Notes under the pieces: model-generated
What the model saw: only the letters and a program-made list of their open reading frames with translations
Told to the model about the DNA's origin: nothing
The model's database searches: none
From: an uncultured Eubacteriales bacterium
GTDB taxonomy: Bacteria; Bacillota; Clostridia; Lachnospirales; CAG-274
Assembly: GCA_902497185.1 (NCBI GenBank)
Contig: CABVEG010000019.1
Coordinates: 1-12,367, forward strand
Direction of reading: 5' to 3'
Length of the DNA stretch: 12,367 nucleotides
In this document: in pieces, positions 1-6,708 of the stretch
How positions within the stretch are numbered: position 1 is the first letter of the stretch
Layout: each line of letters starts with the position of its first letter
Program-made: the position numbers and the translations under genes

Positions 1-1062
1 GGCAACCCTTGGGATACAGAAAGAGTTCCCGGTGGTTCATCAGGCGGCAGTGCTGCTGCTGTAGCTGCTCAGGAGGTTACTTATGCTCTTGGCTCTGATA
101 CAGGCGGATCTATAAGACAGCCTTGTTCATTCTGTGGTGTAAGCGGTATTAAGCCTACTTATGGTGCTGTTTCAAGATATGGACTTGTTGCTTTCGCATC
201 ATCTCTTGACCAGATTGGTCCTGTTGGCAGAGATATTAAGGACTGTGCTGAAGTTCTTTCAATTATCAGTGGGCACGATGCCAAGGATTCAACTTCCATA
301 AAAAGACCTGTATTTGATTTTTCAACTTGCTTTGACGGTGATTTAAAGGGTATGAAGATTGGTATTCCAACTAACTATTTTGGCAAGGGTCTTGATGAAG
401 ATGTTAAAAAGCCTGTTTTAGAGGCTGCTGAAACATTAAAGAAATTAGGTGCTGAAATCGAAGAATTTGAAATGAATATTGTGGATTATGCGATCCCTAC
501 TTACTATGTTTTAGCTTGTGCTGAGGCAAGCTCAAATCTTTCAAGATATGATGGTATTAAGTACGGTTACAGAAAGAGAGATTGTGAGGACTTAATGGAG
601 GTTTACTTAACATCAAGAAGTGAGGGCTTTGGTATGGAGGTTAAGAGAAGAATTATGCTTGGTTCCTTCGTATTAAGCTCTGGTTATTATGATGCTTACT
701 ATAACAAGAGCTTAAAGGTTAGAGGTCTTATTAAAAAGAGCTTTGATGAAGCTTTTGAAAAGTATGATATGATTTTATCACCTGTTGCGCCAACAACTGC
801 TTATAAGATTGGCGAAAACTCTTCTGACCCTCTTAAAATGTATTTAGGTGATATTTATACAGTATCCGTAAACCTTGCAGGTATTCCTGCCGTATCTGTG
901 CCTTGTGGTTTTGGCAAAACAGGTATGCCTGTTGGTATGCAGTTAATAGGCAATGTCTTTGAAGAGCCTAAACTTGTAAGAGCTGCTTACGCTTTCCAAA
1001 AGGCAACGGATTTCCACACTAAAAAGCCTGAAATGGTTGAAGAGAAGGGAGGAAATAACTAA
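1..1062 (+). CDS. gatA: Aspartyl/glutamyl-tRNA(Asn/Gln) amidotransferase subunit A (5' end missing)
   Basis: GatA is the amidase subunit of GatCAB. It hydrolyses glutamine and delivers ammonia to GatB, which amidates mischarged Glu-tRNA(Gln) or Asp-tRNA(Asn). Frame 1 is open from base 1 to the TAA at 1060-1062, giving 353 residues. The amidase signature is near the start: GGSSGGS (window residues 11-17) and DTGGSIRQP (33-41). Ser13 and Ser37 correspond to the cis-Ser and the nucleophilic Ser of the Ser-cisSer-Lys triad; the Lys lies upstream of the window. By comparison with S. aureus GatA (Ser154/Ser178, from memory) about 141 residues are missing, so the full protein would be about 490 residues, normal for the family. 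An ATG at 352 is internal, not the start. The stop overlaps the gatB start by one base, so translation is probably coupled. gatC is expected just upstream, outside the window. Confidence 0.97.
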   Translation, partial: GNPWDTERVPGGSSGGSAAAVAAQEVTYALGSDTGGSIRQPCSFCGVSGIKPTYGAVSRYGLVAFASSLDQIGPVGRDIKDCAEVLSIISGHDAKDSTSIKRPVFDFSTCFDGDLKGMKIGIPTNYFGKGLDEDVKKPVLEAAETLKKLGAEIEEFEMNIVDYAIPTYYVLACAEASSNLSRYDGIKYGYRKRDCEDLMEVYLTSRSEGFGMEVKRRIMLGSFVLSSGYYDAYYNKSLKVRGLIKKSFDEAFEKYDMILSPVAPTTAYKIGENSSDPLKMYLGDIYTVSVNLAGIPAVSVPCGFGKTGMPVGMQLIGNVFEEPKLVRAAYAFQKATDFHTKKPEMVEEKGGNN

Positions 1063-2498
1063 TGAATTATCAGATGGTAGTAGGCTTAGAGGTACACGTT
1101 GAGCTATCCACTAAGTCAAAGATTTTTTGCAGCTGTACAACTGAGTTTGGCGGAGAGCCTAATACTCATGTTTGTCCTGTTTGTTCAGGTATGCCGGGTG
1201 TGCTTCCCGTATTAAACAAAAAGGTTGTTGACTTTGCAATAAGAGCAGGTCTTGCTACTAATTGTGAAATTACAAGATACAATAAATTTGACAGAAAAAA
1301 TTATTTCTATCCCGATCTTCCAAAGGCTTATCAGGTAAGCCAGTTGTATTTGCCTATTTGCAGAAACGGTAAGGTTGAAATTGATGTAAATGGAGAAAAG
1401 AAATATATCGGTATTCACGAAATCCATATGGAAGAGGATGCTGGTAAATTAGTTCATGACCCTTGGGATGATTGTACACTTGTTGACTACAACAGATGTG
1501 GTGTACCACTTCTTGAAATTGTATCTGAACCGGATTTCAGAAGTGCTGATGAAGTAATTGCTTATCTTACAAAGTTAAGAGAAACTATGATGTATCTTGG
1601 TGTTTCTGATTGTAAGATGCAGGAAGGTTCTATGAGAGCCGATGTAAATATTTCTGTAATGCCTATGGGTTCAAATAAATTTGGTACTCGTACAGAAATG
1701 AAGAATATGAACTCATTTAAGGCTATTTACAAGGCTATTAACTATGAGGCTAAAAGACAAATTGAAATTCTTGAATCAGGCGGTGTTGTTACTCAGGAAA
1801 CCAGAAGATGGGATGACAATAAGGATGCCAGTTTTGCAATGAGAAGTAAGGAAAATGCACAGGACTACAGATATTTCCCTGAGCCTGACCTTCTTCCTAT
1901 TGAGATAAGCGATGAGTGGATTCAGAATACAGTTGATAATATGCCTGAGCTTCCTGAGGCTAAAAGAGCAAGATATATGTCTGAATTTGGTCTTTCTGAA
2001 TATGATGCATCAGTTATTACAGCTGAAAGACAGGTTGCCTATATTTTTGAGGATGCTACAAAGATTTGCGGCAAGCCTAAGGAAGTATGTAATTATGTAA
2101 TGGGCGAGCTTATGAGATTAATGAGCGAAACAGGTACTCTCGCTGAGGAGCTTGAAATGGACCCTGCAAAGATTGCACAGATTATTGAGCTTGTTGCTGA
2201 AGGAAAGATTAACAGAACTGCTGCTAAGGAAGTATTTGAGGCTGTATTTAAGGAAAATGTAGAGCCAGCTAAGTATATTGAGGAGCATGATCTTGCAATG
2301 GTTGATAATTCTGATGAGGTTGAATCAATTATTACTCAGGTTATTAATGATAATCCTAAGTCTATTGAGGACTTAAAGGCAGGTAAGGCTAAGGCAAGAG
2401 GCTTCCTTGTAGGTCAGACTATGAAGGCGTTAAAGGGCAAGGCTAACCCACAGACTGTTAATAAGATATTAGATGAAAAATTAGCTGAAATTTTATAA
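1062..2498 (+). CDS. gatB: Aspartyl/glutamyl-tRNA(Asn/Gln) amidotransferase subunit B
   Basis: GatB is the kinase/transamidase subunit of GatCAB. It phosphorylates the side chain of the misacylated amino acid and replaces the phosphate with ammonia channelled from GatA. The 478 residues match the usual length of about 475. The N-terminal cradle domain opens with VGLEVHVEL. Its zinc-site cysteines are intact as CSC (Cys23, Cys25) and CPVC (Cys38, Cys41). Other family motifs are GSMRADVNISV and TRTEMKNMNSF, and the C-terminal 150 residues form the helical GatB/YqeY tRNA-binding domain. The ATG shares its A with the gatA stop (TAATG). A strong SD, AAGGGAGG, lies inside the gatA 3' end at about 1045-1052. 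A terminator follows immediately. No residue looks aberrant. Confidence 0.98.
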   Translation: MNYQMVVGLEVHVELSTKSKIFCSCTTEFGGEPNTHVCPVCSGMPGVLPVLNKKVVDFAIRAGLATNCEITRYNKFDRKNYFYPDLPKAYQVSQLYLPICRNGKVEIDVNGEKKYIGIHEIHMEEDAGKLVHDPWDDCTLVDYNRCGVPLLEIVSEPDFRSADEVIAYLTKLRETMMYLGVSDCKMQEGSMRADVNISVMPMGSNKFGTRTEMKNMNSFKAIYKAINYEAKRQIEILESGGVVTQETRRWDDNKDASFAMRSKENAQDYRYFPEPDLLPIEISDEWIQNTVDNMPELPEAKRARYMSEFGLSEYDASVITAERQVAYIFEDATKICGKPKEVCNYVMGELMRLMSETGTLAEELEMDPAKIAQIIELVAEGKINRTAAKEVFEAVFKENVEPAKYIEEHDLAMVDNSDEVESIITQVINDNPKSIEDLKAGKAKARGFLVGQTMKALKGKANPQTVNKILDEKLAEIL

Positions 2499-2538
2499 TA
2501 TTAAAAAGTCGGAGTTTTATGCTCCGACTTTTTAATAT
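2498..2538. terminator. Bidirectional intrinsic terminator between gatB and metY
   Basis: Arms of 17 bases (2498-2514 and 2522-2538) pair perfectly around a 7-base loop. The core GTCGGAG/CTCCGAC is flanked by AAAAA on the left and TTTTT on the right, so each strand reads GC-rich stem then U-tract. The left arm begins at the last base of the gatB stop, and metY ends at 2549 on the other strand. One structure can therefore end both convergent transcripts. Confidence 0.93.
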
Positions 2539-2548
2539 ATGAACCTTT

Positions 2549-3817
2549 TTAAATTTGGTCTAATGCCTGTTGAATATCAGCAATAATATCATCGACATTT
2601 TCTATACCTACAGACATTCTTATAAGCTCAGGCTTAACACCGCAGTCAACAAGCTGTTGATCTGTAAGCTGTCTGTGAGTAGATGAAGCAGGGTGAAGTA
2701 CTCCTGTTCTTGCGTCGGCAACGTGGCAAACAATGTTAGCAAGCTTTAAACTGTCCATAAACTTAACTGATGCCTCTCTGCCTCCCTTTGGTCCAAAGGC
2801 TATAACACCGCTGCAGCCATTTGGAAGATATTTTTGAGCTAAAGCATAATCAGGGCTTGACATTAAGCCGGGATAGCTTACCCATTCAATTTTTTCATTT
2901 GATTCAAGGTATTTAGCAACCTTTAAAGCATTTGAACTATGTCTTTCCATTCTCAAATGGAGAGTTTCAAGTCCTAAGTTAAGTAAAAATGCATTCATAG
3001 GAGCAGGAGTTGAGCCTAAATCTCTCATTAACTGTACTCTTGCCTTTGCAATATATGCAGCCTTGCCAAAATGCTCTGTATAAACCACACCGTGATAGCT
3101 TTCATCAGGAGTAGTCATTTCAGGGAATTTACCGCTTGCCGCCCAATCAAAGTTGCCGCTGTCAATTATAACACCACCAAGGCTGACAGCATGACCGTCC
3201 ATATACTTTGATGTTGAGTGAATAACAATATCAGCACCAAATTCAATAGGTCTGCAAAGTATAGGTGTAGGGAATGTGTTGTCAATAATAAGAGGAATAT
3301 TATTGCTGTGAGCAAGGTTTGCGAACTTTTCAATATCAAGAACCTTTAATGCCGGGTTTGCAAGAGTTTCACCGAATACAATTCTTGTATTTGGTTTAAC
3401 TAATTTCTGTAATTCTTCAAGGCTTGTTTCAGGATCAACAAATGTTACGTCAATGCCGAACTTTTTTAAAGTAACTGAAAGTAAATTAAATGTACCGCCG
3501 TAAATCGTTGTTGAGCTTATAATATGATCACCTGAGTGACATATGTTCATTATTGATATGAGAGATGCTGCCTGTCCTGCTGATGTAAGCATTGCACCTA
3601 CACCGCCTTCAAGATCTGCAATCTTTTTTTCAACTGCATCTGCTGTAGGATTAGCTAGTCTTGTGTAGAAAAAGCCGTCTGTATTTAAGTCGAATAAGTC
3701 ACCCATTGTTTGAGTTGATTCATATTTATATGTTGTGCTTTGTACAATAGGCACTACTCTTGGCTCTCCATCTTTTGGAGTGTAGCCGGACTGAATACAT
3801 TTTGTTTCAATTTTCAT
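2549..3817 (-). CDS. metY: O-acetylhomoserine aminocarboxypropyltransferase (sulfhydrylase)
   Basis: This is a PLP enzyme of the Cys/Met metabolism family. MetY condenses O-acetylhomoserine with sulfide, giving homocysteine for methionine synthesis by direct sulfhydrylation. With the ATG at 3817 the protein has 422 residues, which fits MetY better than MetB/MetC (about 380-400). Visible motifs are YTRLANPT (Tyr51, Arg53; phosphate contacts with the neighbouring subunit), IIDNTF (Asp179, pyridine N) and STSKYMDGH with the Schiff-base Lys204. The C-terminal half has ASSTHRQL and IRMSVGIE, typical of this family. The frame extends to a TTG at 3832, but that TTG is part of the ribosome binding site, so I use the ATG. 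It is a single-gene unit diverging from tcdA. The leader is too short for a SAM riboswitch or T-box. O-succinylhomoserine or methanethiol as substrate cannot be excluded. Confidence 0.93.
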   Translation of the reverse strand: MKIETKCIQSGYTPKDGEPRVVPIVQSTTYKYESTQTMGDLFDLNTDGFFYTRLANPTADAVEKKIADLEGGVGAMLTSAGQAASLISIMNICHSGDHIISSTTIYGGTFNLLSVTLKKFGIDVTFVDPETSLEELQKLVKPNTRIVFGETLANPALKVLDIEKFANLAHSNNIPLIIDNTFPTPILCRPIEFGADIVIHSTSKYMDGHAVSLGGVIIDSGNFDWAASGKFPEMTTPDESYHGVVYTEHFGKAAYIAKARVQLMRDLGSTPAPMNAFLLNLGLETLHLRMERHSSNALKVAKYLESNEKIEWVSYPGLMSSPDYALAQKYLPNGCSGVIAFGPKGGREASVKFMDSLKLANIVCHVADARTGVLHPASSTHRQLTDQQLVDCGVKPELIRMSVGIENVDDIIADIQQALDQI

Positions 3818-3825
3818 TTCTATTA

Positions 3826-3830
3826 CCTCC
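3826..3830 (-). promoter_or_regulatory. metY ribosome binding site, fixes the start
   Basis: On the - strand GGAGG lies 8 bases before the ATG at 3817. The alternative TTG codon at 3832 overlaps this site and has no SD of its own, so the shorter reading is preferred. Confidence 0.85.
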
Positions 3831-3848
3831 AATTGTATAATTTATACT

Positions 3849-3877
3849 ATATTAACACAATATTCCTACTTTTGCAA
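3849..3877 (-). promoter_or_regulatory. Candidate metY promoter
   Basis: Reading the - strand, TTGCAA (3877-3872) and TAATAT (3854-3849) are separated by 17 bases, an ideal spacing with 4/6 matches at -10. The predicted start near 3842 gives a leader of about 25 bases before the ATG. The -35 hexamer is palindromic and is shared with the tcdA promoter on the other strand. Confidence 0.45.
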
Positions 3878-3898
3878 TATTCAGTTATATGATATAAT
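3872..3898 (+). promoter_or_regulatory. Candidate tcdA promoter
   Basis: A perfect TATAAT (3893-3898) follows TTGCAA (3872-3877) with a 15-base spacer, or TTTGCA (3871-3876) with 16. The start would be near 3905, so the transcript begins almost at the ribosome binding site (GAGGTG, 3906-3911). The short spacer lowers confidence in the -35 but not in the -10. Confidence 0.55.
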
Positions 3899-3917
3899 TA
3901 ACACAGAGGTGAGTTTT

Positions 3918-4628
3918 ATGTTTTGGTATGAAAGAACAAGAATGATTTTAGGTAATGAGGCTATTGATAAATTAAAGGAAGCAAGTGTAATCATATTTGG
4001 TATAGGAGGAGTAGGCTCTTTTGTATCTGAGGCTGTTGCAAGGGCAGGTGTTGGTAAAATCACTCTTGTAGATAATGATAAGGTTTCTCTTACTAATATT
4101 AACAGGCAGATAGTTGCCTTAAACAGTACGGTGGGAAAGATGAAAACTGAGGTTATGGCTGAAAGAATAAAGGATATTAATCCTGAATGTGATGTTAAAT
4201 GTGTAAATGAATTTATTTTGTATGATAATATAAATGATGTAATTAATGAAAAATTTGATTATTGCGTAGACGCCGTAGACACTGTTACAGCTAAGCTTGC
4301 AATAATAATGAAATGTAACGAATTAAATATTCCCGTTATAAGCAGTATGGGCACGGGAAATAAATTAAATCCTGAAATGCTTGAAGTAGCGGATATTTAT
4401 AAGACTTCAGTATGTCCCCTTGCAAAGGTTATGAGAAAAGAATTGAAAGCAAGGGGAGTTAAAAGTCTTAAAGTTTGTTACAGCAAGGAAGAGCCTGTTA
4501 CTCCTCTTGAAAGTAAAGAGGTTACAAATAAGAGGAGTACACCGGGAAGCATTAGCTTTGTTCCAAGCGTTGCAGGGCTTATTATAGGCGGTGAGGTTGT
4601 AAAGGGGATTGTAAACCTGCGGATTTAA
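3918..4628 (+). CDS. tcdA: tRNA threonylcarbamoyladenosine dehydratase (ThiF/E1-like)
   Basis: TcdA (CsdL) uses ATP to cyclise t6A37 in ANN-decoding tRNAs to ct6A. The 236 residues start MFWYERTRMILG, the TcdA signature. An adenylation-type Rossmann motif GIGGVG (28-33) follows, then VDNDKVSLTNINRQ (51-64) with the E1-like Arg63, DAVD (118-121), and the family segment CPLAKVMRKELKARG (166-180). It ends GSISFVPSVAGLIIGGEVVKG, also typical. ThiF and MoeB share the fold, but the N-terminus and PLAKVMR segment point to TcdA. I chose ATG 3918, six bases after the SD core GAGGTG; the in-frame GTG at 3909 lies inside that SD. It is shorter than the E. coli protein (about 268) but similar to Firmicutes homologues, as far as I recall. 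No csdA/csdE partner is adjacent. Confidence 0.92.
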   Translation: MFWYERTRMILGNEAIDKLKEASVIIFGIGGVGSFVSEAVARAGVGKITLVDNDKVSLTNINRQIVALNSTVGKMKTEVMAERIKDINPECDVKCVNEFILYDNINDVINEKFDYCVDAVDTVTAKLAIIMKCNELNIPVISSMGTGNKLNPEMLEVADIYKTSVCPLAKVMRKELKARGVKSLKVCYSKEEPVTPLESKEVTNKRSTPGSISFVPSVAGLIIGGEVVKGIVNLRI

Positions 4629-4739
4629 GTCTGCAACGCTTTTAATAGCTCTGCTCTTTTGTATAGTTTTTTGTGGATTTTATTAAGATACTGTAACCTC
4701 CGTTAATAGGTCGTAATTTATTGAAATTCAAAATTAAAT

Positions 4740-4904
4740 TTAAAACTCTTCTTCAGGGTATTCAAGGGCATCAAGTGAGTCCTTATGGCAGTTTTTAGTC
4801 GAGAAGTATGCACAATGACTGCATTTAGGCTCATCAATAAATCGGCTTGGAATTTCAGGAAGAGGCTTATAATTTTGACAGGTTTTTCTCTTATATACTC
4901 TCAT
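4740..4904 (-). CDS. Small cysteine-rich protein of unknown function (54 aa)
   Basis: I do not recognise this protein. The - strand reads ATG at 4904 to TAA at 4740, 54 codons plus stop. It begins MRVYKRKTCQNYKPLPEIP and ends with the acidic YPEEEF. Four cysteines occur as Cys9, Cys28-x2-Cys31 and Cys39-His40, with His30 inside the CxxC. This could bind zinc or an Fe-S cluster, but that is inference. The N-terminus is basic and the C-terminus acidic; there is no signal peptide or membrane segment. Support for a real gene: GGAG 7 bases before the ATG (AAAAAGGAG, 4912-4920), a perfect TATAAT further upstream, and otherwise empty intergenic space. It diverges from rimP and converges on tcdA. Confidence 0.7.
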   Translation of the reverse strand: MRVYKRKTCQNYKPLPEIPSRFIDEPKCSHCAYFSTKNCHKDSLDALEYPEEEF

Positions 4905-4929
4905 AATATTACTCCTTTTTAGGTTTATA

Positions 4930-4935
4930 ATTATA
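4930..4935 (-). promoter_or_regulatory. -10 box of the small Cys-rich gene
   Basis: The - strand carries a perfect TATAAT at 4935-4930. It predicts a start near 4923 and a leader of about 20 bases holding the ribosome binding site. The -35 region is only T-rich (ATTTTT at a 17-base spacing), so the promoter may be weak or activator-dependent. Confidence 0.5.
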
Positions 4936-4981
4936 TTTTAAAGCATAAAGCAAAAAATATTCTAAGATGTAAAAAAATTAC

Positions 4982-5010
4982 TTGCATTTATTTTTTTTTA
5001 GTGATATAAT
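4982..5010 (+). promoter_or_regulatory. Sigma-A promoter of the rimP-nusA-infB operon (extended -10)
   Basis: TTGCAT (4982-4987) and a perfect TATAAT (5005-5010) are spaced by 17 bases, and TGA before the -10 makes it an extended -10. A run of seven A at 4971-4977 just upstream resembles an UP element. The predicted start is near 5017, giving a leader of about 80 bases. The spacer contains nine consecutive T (4991-4999). Confidence 0.85.
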
Positions 5011-5036
5011 TATTGTGTTAAATGTTGTTTCGCAGG

Positions 5037-5064
5037 AGAGTGGGTTATACCCACTCTTGTTTTA
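5037..5064 (+). terminator. Terminator-like hairpin in the rimP leader (candidate attenuator)
   Basis: AGAGTGGG (5037-5044) pairs perfectly with CCCACTCT (5050-5057) around a 5-base loop, followed by TTGTTTTA. This has the form of an intrinsic terminator and lies about 20 bases after the predicted transcription start and about 40 before the rimP start. A readthrough or attenuation role is inference. From memory, similar hairpins precede rimP in other Firmicutes; I could not check this. Confidence 0.65.
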
Positions 5065-5086
5065 TATTAATTTTAAAACAAAGAAA

Positions 5087-5090
5087 GGAG
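5087..5090 (+). promoter_or_regulatory. rimP ribosome binding site, fixes a TTG start
   Basis: AAAGGAG ends at 5090, eight bases before TTG at 5099. The open frame continues upstream to 4982, but that part contains the promoter and leader hairpin and cannot be coding. The next in-frame ATG (codon 14) would remove conserved N-terminal sequence. Confidence 0.85.
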
Positions 5091-5098
5091 TCGGTTTT

Positions 5099-5560
5099 TT
5101 GCAGGCTAAGGATATTGTAAAACTTACAGAGAAGGCTGTTATGCCTATATTGGAGAGTAAGGGCTTTGAGTTTGTAGACTGTGAGTTTGTTAAGGAAGGT
5201 CCTGACTGGTACTTGAGAGTATATATTGACAAAGAGGGCGGTATTGGAATCAATGACTGCGAATTTGTAAGCAGAGCTTTAGATGAAAAATTGGGTGATG
5301 ACCTTACAGAGCAGCCTTATATTATGGAAGTTAGCTCTCCCGGCATTGACAGAGTATTAAAGAGGGATAAGGAATATATTAAATACAAGGACCGATTAGT
5401 TGATGTGAAACTTTTTAAGGCAATTGACGGATGTAAGGAGTTTAGAGGTAATCTTGTAGGTCTTGTAGATGATAATGTAGTTATTACTGCCGAATCGGGA
5501 GAAAGAATGGAATTTAATAAAAAAGATGTTGCCGCTACCAGATTAGCTGTAATTTTTTAA
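5099..5560 (+). CDS. rimP: Ribosome maturation factor RimP
   Basis: RimP binds the free 30S subunit and helps late assembly around uS12 and the central pseudoknot. From TTG 5099 the protein has 153 residues, the normal size. The N-terminal alpha/beta domain includes GFEFVDCEFVKEGPDWYLRVYID and continues to the signature YIMEVSSPGIDRVLKRDKEY. A C-terminal Sm-like beta domain follows (DRLVDVKLFKAIDG, FRGNLVGLVDDNVVIT). It is the first gene of the operon, with the promoter and hairpin leader directly upstream; nusA follows after 22 bases. The TTG start is unusual and may keep expression low. The rimP-nusA pairing is widely conserved and supports the call. Confidence 0.95.
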   Translation: MQAKDIVKLTEKAVMPILESKGFEFVDCEFVKEGPDWYLRVYIDKEGGIGINDCEFVSRALDEKLGDDLTEQPYIMEVSSPGIDRVLKRDKEYIKYKDRLVDVKLFKAIDGCKEFRGNLVGLVDDNVVITAESGERMEFNKKDVAATRLAVIF

Positions 5561-5582
5561 CATAGGAGGATAATTAAAGGAA

Positions 5583-6686
5583 ATGGACAGTAAGGAATTA
5601 ATTTTAGCTCTTGACATTGTGGGTAAGGAAAAAGGCATTGACAAGGAAGTTATTTTTGAGGCTATTGAAAATTCATTAGTAACTGCCTGTAAAAAGGTTT
5701 ATGGCAATTACTCAAATATGAGAGTTGAAATTGACAGAGAAACAGGTGAAATGAGAGCATTTGCTCAAAGAGAAGTAGTTGAAGAAGTTGTAGACGATTT
5801 TACGGATATTTCACTTGAGGATGCAAGGGAGTTAAATCCTACTTATGAGTTAGGTGATTTTGTTGATAGTGATATAACTCCGAAAGACTTTGGCAGAAGT
5901 GCTGCGCAGAGTGCAAAGCAGATTGTTGTGCAGAAACTGAGAGAAGCTGAAAGAGAAAAGGTTTATAATGAATTTGCCGCAAAGGAAAGAGAATGTGACA
6001 CTGCTATAGTGGAAAGAATTGACAGCAGAGGCAATGTAATTGTTAAACTTGGCAAAATGGATGCGGTTTTACAGCAGACAGAACAGATTCCCGGAGAAAC
6101 TTATAAGGTTAATGACAGAATCAAAGTTTATATTTTAAAAGTTGTTAAGACCAGCAAAGACCCTCAGATAAAGGTTTCAAGAACACATTATGAGCTTATT
6201 AAGAGATTATTTGAGCTTGAATCACCTGAGGTATTTGATGGCACAGTTGAAATTAAGGGTATTGCAAGAGAGGCAGGCTCAAGAACAAAGATGGCTGTTT
6301 ACTCTAATGTTGAGGGTGTAGATGCTGTTGGCGCCTGTGTCGGACAAAACGGTTCAAGAGTTGACGCTATTGTTGATGAACTTCACGATGAAAAAATTGA
6401 CGTAATACCTTGGAGCGAAAATCCTGCTGAATATATTAATGCAGCATTAAGACCTGCAAAGGTTGTAGCTGTTGAAATTAATGAGAGCGAGGAAGAAAAA
6501 AGTGCAAAGGTTGTTGTGCCTGATACACAGCTTTCACTTGCTATAGGTAAGGAAGGACAGAATGTAAGACTTGCTGCCAAGCTTACAGGATGGAAGATTG
6601 ACATTAAGAGTGAATCTCAGGCAAGAGCAACTGATTTCATTAATTTTGAAACAGTTGAATCTGAAGATGAGGACACTGAAGAATAA
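5583..6686 (+). CDS. nusA: Transcription termination/antitermination factor NusA
   Basis: NusA binds RNA polymerase near the RNA exit channel, promotes pausing and hairpin termination, and takes part in rRNA antitermination. The 367 residues show the short Firmicutes architecture. An N-terminal RNAP-binding domain (about 1-130) is followed by S1 (about 136-200), KH1 with GQNGSR at 254-259, and KH2 with IGKEGQNVRLAAKL at 321-334. A short acidic tail (EDEDTEE) replaces the two acidic repeats of E. coli NusA. AGGAGGA at 5564-5570 is rather far from the ATG (12 bases); AAAGG at 5576-5580 is very close. The ATG is clear because MDSKELILALDIVGKEKGI matches the family N-terminus. Since NusA affects termination, it could act on the hairpin in its own operon leader; that is inference. 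Confidence 0.98.
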   Translation: MDSKELILALDIVGKEKGIDKEVIFEAIENSLVTACKKVYGNYSNMRVEIDRETGEMRAFAQREVVEEVVDDFTDISLEDARELNPTYELGDFVDSDITPKDFGRSAAQSAKQIVVQKLREAEREKVYNEFAAKERECDTAIVERIDSRGNVIVKLGKMDAVLQQTEQIPGETYKVNDRIKVYILKVVKTSKDPQIKVSRTHYELIKRLFELESPEVFDGTVEIKGIAREAGSRTKMAVYSNVEGVDAVGACVGQNGSRVDAIVDELHDEKIDVIPWSENPAEYINAALRPAKVVAVEINESEEEKSAKVVVPDTQLSLAIGKEGQNVRLAAKLTGWKIDIKSESQARATDFINFETVESEDEDTEE

Positions 6687-6708
6687 TTTTTCGGGGAGGT
6701 AATTCTTT

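Noticed and set aside
3818..3908. A SAM riboswitch or T-box ahead of metY, common for methionine genes in Firmicutes.
   Set aside because: Only about 90 bases separate the divergent genes, they are AT-rich without GC stems, and the predicted leader is about 25 bases.
4629..4739. A further small gene or RNA between tcdA and the Cys-rich gene.
   Set aside because: A GGAGG on the - strand (about 4696-4700) has no start codon at a workable distance, and I see no stable stem-loop or tRNA-like fold.
4982..5098. An N-terminal extension of rimP of 39 codons.
   Set aside because: It would start in the -35 box and translate through the promoter and leader hairpin. The SD at 5087-5090 clearly serves the TTG at 5099, which gives the normal RimP length.
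5022..5120. A 32-codon reading frame in the rimP leader starting at ATG 5022, possibly a leader peptide.
   Set aside because: There is no SD, it begins only about 5 bases after the predicted transcription start, and its composition shows no regulatory codon run. Leaderless translation is not excluded but unsupported.
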